From positions 1 through 17,029 of the forward strand of contig MGQK01000130.1 in the NCBI GenBank assembly GCA_001797815.1: DNA of 17,029 nucleotides, read 5' to 3'. The notes below the pieces were generated by a model that saw only the letters and a program-made list of their open reading frames with translations, did no database searches and had not been told where the DNA came from. This document shows, piece by piece, positions 1-6,800 of the stretch (positions within the stretch are counted from its first letter, which is position 1; each line of letters opens with the position of its first letter). The position numbers and the translations under genes were made by a program. Source of the DNA: Deltaproteobacteria bacterium RBG_13_61_14. GTDB lineage: Bacteria > RBG-13-61-14.

Positions 1-882
1 TTGAAATATTCGTGGATGTTCTCCAACCCGTCGGTGTCGCCGTCCTGCAACGCATCCGCGGTCGTGGCCTCCAAGCACGCGGCATTGCTGACCTCGTAAT
101 CATCGGGCATCAGGTCGCTGTCCGTGTCCTCGGAGCAGGGATCGGTCTCCCCAGCGTCCACCACCCCGTCGTTGTCCTTGTCCTCGCCCGAGGTGGTGCC
201 ATCGAGCAAGCCATCGTTATCCGTATCGTTATCGCGTGGGTCAAGGCAGGGACGGGTGACCACTTCTTTGTAGTCATTCAATCCGTCATCGTCGCTGTCG
301 GCATCGCAGGGATCGGTCTCGTTGCCGTCCAGGACCCCGTCGTGGTTGAGGTCTTCACCCGCGCCCAGGGTATCGCCGTCCCACAAGCCGTCGCCGTCGG
401 TGTCCACCGTGTTCGGGGCCAGGCAGGAGTTGGTAACGACTTCGATATCGTCACTGAGCTTGTCCCCGTCGGTGTCGGTTTTATTCGGGTTGGTGCTGGC
501 GGTGAACTCGCCGTTGGCGCAGAGCACCGTGGAACCGTCCATGACCGCAGTCGAGCCGTCGCACAACCCGTCGTCGTCGGAATCATAGTCAAGCTGGTCC
601 GTGATATAACCATCGCTGCCGGCGGTGGTCTCCTCGGTGTCGGAAAGGCCGTCGTTGTCGTCATCGGTATCCGCGTTGTCGCCGGTGGTGTCGCCGTCGT
701 TGTCGGCCCACTCGCTGCCGTTGGTGGGGAAGGCGTCGTTGCCGTCGAGGTAGCCGTCGTCGTCGGAGTCGGGGTCGTTGACGCTGGTGCCGAGTCCGCT
801 CTCGTTGACATCGAGCACGCCGTCATTGTCGTCGTCGGTATCCGAGGAGTTGGCGGTGGTGTCGCCGTCGGTGTCCGAGCCG
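1..882 (-). repeat. TSP3-type calcium repeat block, third array of the giant protein
   Basis: From about residue 2841 to the window edge the protein is built of Asp-rich units such as DTDGDGLWDGD and DADSDDDGLNDYKEV, the hallmark of thrombospondin type 3 repeats, each expected to bind calcium. The start of the block (DTDDDNDGVLDVNE, then DTDDDNDGLSDTEE) is more regular than the later units. Units with the pattern GED-x-N-x-x-G-x-x-D-x-x-ET-x-PC recur here and in the middle array, suggesting internal duplication. The array continues past base 1. Confidence 0.9.
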
Positions 883-3800
883 GTGGGCTGGTAAACGTTC
901 TTGGTGGTGGTTTCGTTCTCTTCGACTACGATTCCGGTCTCGGTCTTGCCTTTGTAGTTGAGCTTCATGGACTTGAGGGTGTAGGTTCCTATGGGCACGT
1001 CCTGGAAGCTGTAGGACCCGTCGGAAAGCGTGGTGCCGCCGAAGTCGGTGCTGCTGTCCGCGGTCACCGAGTCGTTCGCCACCCCGGCATAGGGCGGATA
1101 GGTGTGCATGATCTTGCCGGAAAGATAGCCGGTGGGCTGCCCGCCGCCGGACCCGCCGGGATCGTAGATGCCCGGGTAACGGGGGATGGCGTTGACGTTG
1201 ATGCCCAGGGTGTCGGTGGAGCGGAAGCAGTCGGCCTGGAGCCAGCCGTCAGGGGAGATGGTCGCGGGGCCATCCACCGAGAAGTAGAAGAGGTGAGTCA
1301 AGTCTTCCCGCTTCCAGGCCGGCGCCCCCTGGTAGCGGCCCAGGACAAAGAACTGCATCTTCTCGCAGGCCTTGACCTGGAAGGTGTCGGGCCAGACCTG
1401 GGGAGAAGGAGCGCCGGTCAGGCCGGCGGTGTCCATCACCACCTTGCGGGGGATGTATTGCAAGGGCGGGGGCGGACAGAACCAGGTGGAATCCAGGAAA
1501 AGGCCGGAGCTGTCTTCGTAGGTGGCAATCACCCGCGTGGGTTCCAGGATGATGGTGCTGCCGGCAGCATAGGTGGGGGCAAAGGTGTTGATGGTGGTCG
1601 AGTAGTGGCCGTTGCCCTGGTCCACGATTTCCTGGAATTCATCCCCAATCTGGGTGACGCCCTGGATCTTGACGTTATCCAGATAGACGGCGTCTGGATC
1701 GCCGCCGCCTTCGGTCGAATTCATCCGCGCCACCCAGCGGATGCGGAACTCGTCGCCGGGAACCGCGGAGTCGCCCACCAACTGGTAGCGGTAATCGCCG
1801 GACAGGGTGATTTCCACGTATTCCAAGGCGGTGGAGGCATGGTCCATCCGCCAGAGCTCGATCCACTTGCCCGCCCCGCCGCGGTCGTTCACCTGCACGG
1901 CAAAGCCGTGCGACGGCTCCAGAATGCCATTGTTGAACAAGCCGCCGTCCTTGACCTCGAAAGATAAAATCGCGTTGTCCAGGCCGGCGAGGTCGAGGCG
2001 TTTCTCCAGGATGTAATTTTCCACGGTGCTCCCGGCCTGGAGGCGGGTGAACTTCAGGCCCTGCCCGCCGGCGGGGTTGATGGTGGTCACCACATTGGCC
2101 CAAAGGCCCTGGGCGCCGGTCACGGTGTCAAAGGACAAGGGATACAGGTCCAGCGACAAGAATTCAAAGTTTTCCGAGAAGATGGATTTCTCTCCAAAGA
2201 CATAAATGTCTTCGAGATAGATCTCGCCGTCCGGGATCATGGGATAGAAGGCCACCCGGACCCAAACCGCGGGGATCCCGGCGAAACTGCCAAGGGACAA
2301 GGGCACCGGGTCCTGAGGCGGCGCGGTATTGTCGGCGCCAAAGCCCGGCAGGATCGGGTACCGGGAGATCTCGATGTAGGTATTACCATCTATCGAAATC
2401 TCAATAGCCACTTCGCCCCCGGCCATGTAGCCGCCAAAGGCATGGAGGCCGATCCGGATATCCTCGTAAGCTCCCAGATTCATCAGTTGCTTGGCCATGT
2501 AAAGCGGCTCCGGACTCATCGGATACACTGCCTTCACATTATACAGTCCCTGGAAGAACCCCACGGTTCCTCCGCTCATTTCCAGGGTCAAATAGGGCTG
2601 GTGGGGGAGCAAGATCATCCAGTCCGAAATGTTGCCGTCCTCAAAGCCGTCGTAAAACACCATGTCCCCGCCTTCTTGGCCGGCCGCGCCAAAATTGGAT
2701 CCGGCGTAGTAGTTGCGGTCGGTAAAGACATGGAGGAATTTGGAGCGGCCGACAATGCCCACCGTGCCGCCGGCGGCGGGATGGCCAGTCAGATAGACGT
2801 CCACATTAATGGCATCGCCCAGATAGGAATCGCCGGCTTGCGAGGCATAGGCGCAGAGGTAGTCCGGCGGGGGCTGGTAGGTGATGGGGTTGATGGTCAG
2901 ATAGAGCGGCGGGACAAAGGCCACGCACTTGGAGAAGTAGTTGGGGATGGACACCTTGATGGTGCTGGCCGTAGAACCGGGGATAAAGGAGACGGTGACT
3001 TTCCCGTCGGGCCGGCCGGTTACGCCGATCCCGGAGCAGGAAGGGATTCCCTCGGCCATAGTGGAGTAGGTGTTCTCAAAGATGCCGTCGCCGGCCACCA
3101 GCTCGAAGCGCGGGCTGATGCCGCAGCGGGGCATTCCGTTTTCGTCCTTGATCACCACGGTGATCGGCACCCGGTCTTCGGTATAGACATCGACGTAATA
3201 AGGCGAGTAAGGCGGCCAGGACAGTTCCAGGCTCTTGGGCGAGCCGGGTAAAGTTGCCGTCCGCTTGCCCACCGGGGTGACCTGGATGTCCGGGGCGCTG
3301 GCCGTGGTCTCGCATTTCCCGTTATCGCCCGGAGCGATGATCCCCTCGGTGTCATCCCGAATGTCATCGTAGCTGGGCGAGGTGGCCAGGGTGGTACTGC
3401 CCGCGGCCACGCAGGAGCAGAGGTGGGCCAGGTTCAGGCTCATGTCAATCACGTAATCGTCGCCGCTGGTGGCGGAGTCAATCACGCCATTCTCGCCGGC
3501 GGTGATGCAAACCGTGCTGAAATATCCTTCGTCCACCGGGGTGGTCTGGACGTCGGGATAGACCGCGGAGGTATCGCACACGCCGTCCGGGCCGGCCTGG
3601 ATGACATCCGCGACCGTATTGCTATAGAGGACGGTATCATCGTTGGCAGCAGTTGCCTCCAGATCAAGGTAAGTGATGGATTGGACGCCAGCGGTAACAC
3701 AGATGGCGTCCACCCCTCCCTCGCCGACCGGGGTGGTCTGGACATCGGTGGAGACGGCGGAAGTATCACAAATGTTATCAGGACCGGCCTTGATCACGTG

Positions 3801-6800
3801 GGGAACGGTGGAACTATCCAAGACATCGTCGTCCGCAGGAGTCGCGACCAGACCATAGTAAGAGACGGATTCACCGGCGGTGACACAAACCGCGAGGTTG
3901 GGAACGGATTGGCCGACCGGGATTTCCTGGACATCGCCGGGAGCGGCGGCGGTGTCGCAGACTCCGTCTTCGCCGGCGAAGAGGAAATCTGCCCGGATGA
4001 AGGACTCCAGGAACCCGATGTCGTTCTCGTCAATGTAGCCGTTGCCGTTGATGTCGCACTGCAGCCCGCCGACGTCGGTGAAGCAGGCGCCGGTGGTGTT
4101 GAGGATCACGCCTTCCACCAATTGCCGGGCGGTGATCACGTCATCGTAGCTGAGAATCCCGTCGCCGTTGCAGTCCATGAACTGGTCCGCGCCGTAGGTG
4201 GCGCAAGGCGTTTCGACCGGGACTTGCACGCCCATCAGGCCGAACTCGTTGCTGACAATGAGATAACTGCAGTTGAAGATTTCGGAACGGCCGCTGCTCT
4301 GGTCCAGGTTGATGAAGGTGGTGATCCCGAGGGGCGCGTTCCCGCTCAGGCGGAAGCGGATGTCGGCCAGGTGAAGCTGACCTGCGACTGTGCAAGGCTC
4401 CGCGCTCACGTTGTGGCCGTAGATTTCAAGCTCGCCGGGATAGAGGTTCGCGAACCAGGGATCATTGAAGGCGGTGTCCCCCGCCATGGGCACCGGCGGC
4501 TGGATGAACTCGAGAAAGTTGGGATCGTAGAGCAGCACCAGCCGGTATTGGCCCAGGGTGGTGGAATTGGTTGCGGCCATGATCGAGAGCCAGAACTCCT
4601 GGCCGGGCGAGACCTGGCCGCCCGGGATGGAGAGATAAATCTGCTTGGTCGGCCCGCCGTAGCGGTTCATGTAGATATCGGTATCGGTGCCGCGCTCACG
4701 GTTGTCCTGCCAGGCCACGGCCACGCCATTCTGCAGCCGGGCCAGGGCCGGGCGCCGGGCATTGGCCGTGCCGCCCCGGTCCACCGGAAACTCGCAGCCC
4801 ACGGCGCTGCCGGTGCTGTCATAACGCTGTCCAAAAATGTCGAAATCGCCGAAGCGGTTGTCCTGCCAGGCGACCAGGAACTCGCCGGCCGAGTTGACCG
4901 TCACCTCCGGGAACCCGGACTGCTCGCCCGTCGCAGTGCCCGTATCCACCTGGAACTCGTTCCCGGCCGAGCCGGTGCTGCTCTCGTAGCGCCGGCCGTA
5001 AATGTCCACACTGCCGCCGGCCCGGCGGGTGTCCTCCCACGCCACCAGGCAATTGCCGTCCTTGTCGCAGAACAGCGCCGGCCGGTCCGCGGTGCCGCTG
5101 ATGGTGTTCAAGGTCAGGGCCGATCCGACGGGGTTGCCGCTGGTGTCGAACTTCTGGATCTGGACGTTACCGGCCTGGGCCCAGGCCAGGAAGAAAAAGC
5201 CGTTGCGGTTGGAGAAAGTATCCTGACCAGTAATAGTCGAGCCGGCCGCCAGTTCCACCTGGCTCCCGCAGGAGAAGTTGTTGTTGCAGTCGCGGCCGTA
5301 GATGGCGTTCCCTTCCCGCACCCAGGTAGAGAAGAAACGGGTGTCCGAGGTGGCCGCCACCCGGGGCGCGGTGGCCGCTTCCGAGCCGGTATCCACATCC
5401 ATCCGGAGCTCATCACTCAGCACCGGCGCGCCAAAGGGCAGGTAGGTGCGGGCGTAAATATCGGGATTGCCGTTGCGGTTATCCTGCCAGACAATCAAGT
5501 ATTTGGAAGCAAAGGCCGCGGCCGGACGAGTGGCGGAACCCGTGCTTTGGTCCACCTGGAAGTCGTTAGTTCCGAGGGTGTTGCCCTGGGCCAGGCGCGC
5601 GTAAACATCGGGGTTGCCGTTGCGGCTGTCCTCCCAGAGGAAGACGACCTCGTTGAAGCCATCCGAGGCGAGCGCCGTGGAGATGGCATTGGCCGACCCA
5701 GCATCCTTGTCCACCCGGGAGTCTTCCACGCTGGGCTGGGGGTTATCGCTGCACGAGACATCGTCACCCGGGTCCAGAGGATCGAGACTTTGACGGACTT
5801 CGGTGTAATCATCCAGGCCGCCGCCGTCGGTGTCCGGGTTGTTGGGGTTGGTGTCCTCCCCCGCGGTGTAGCTGGCGCAGTCCAGGTCGTAACAGATCTC
5901 TTGATAATCGTCCAGCCCGTCCCCATCCGAATCGGCCTTGAGGGGATTGGTGAAGAAAGTATAGGTTTCCGCGTAATCATTCAGGAGGTCGCCGTCGGTG
6001 TCCGGGTCGCACGGGTCGGTCTCGTTGGAGTCCTTCACCCCGTCATGGTCCGCGTCCTCGGTGCCGTCCGCGAGGCCATCGCCGTCAGTGTCGGCCAGGA
6101 CCGCGCTGAGACAGGCATGGGTGGCTTCCAGGGCATCGCCGATCAAGTCGCCGTCCGTGTCATCCGAGAAGGGATTGGTGTCCGATCCCGTGGTGTAGGC
6201 ATTGCAGTTGCCGTCGTAGCAGACTTCTTGATAATCGTTCAGTCCGTCCCCGTCCGGGTCGGCATCGCAAGGGTTAGTCTCGCCGGCGTCCAGGGTCCCG
6301 TTGTTGTTGCGGTCTTCGCCGCCAATGCAGGTTCCGTTTACCGTATTGCCGCCGTCGCAAAGCCCGTCGCCGTCGCTGTCGGGATTGGTGCGGTTGGGAC
6401 AACCCGAGACTAATTCCAAATCATCTTCCAGCCCGTCGCCGTCCGTGTCCACCGGGACGTTGATCACGGTCACCGTGGTCGAGTCTTGGAGCGAGTAATC
6501 CTGACCCGTCACCGTGGCGGTCCCGCCGCTGGGCGGCACCGCGTCCGCAGTAAAGAGACCGCTGGCATTGATGGTGCCGTCGCCAGTCGCGCTCCAGACG
6601 GCGGTAGCGGTGCAATCCGTGTCCGGACTGCACTGCCAGTCGCAGGTGAGGCCAAATTGCAAACTGGTGCTTTCGTTGACATTGGGCAAATTGGGATGGA
6701 GCAAAACCGCGATCACGTTATCCAGGTTGTTGACCGTGACGGTTTCGCTATCGAGCACGCCGGGATAGGTGTTGTGCTGGGCGCTGACCCAGGCATCTTC

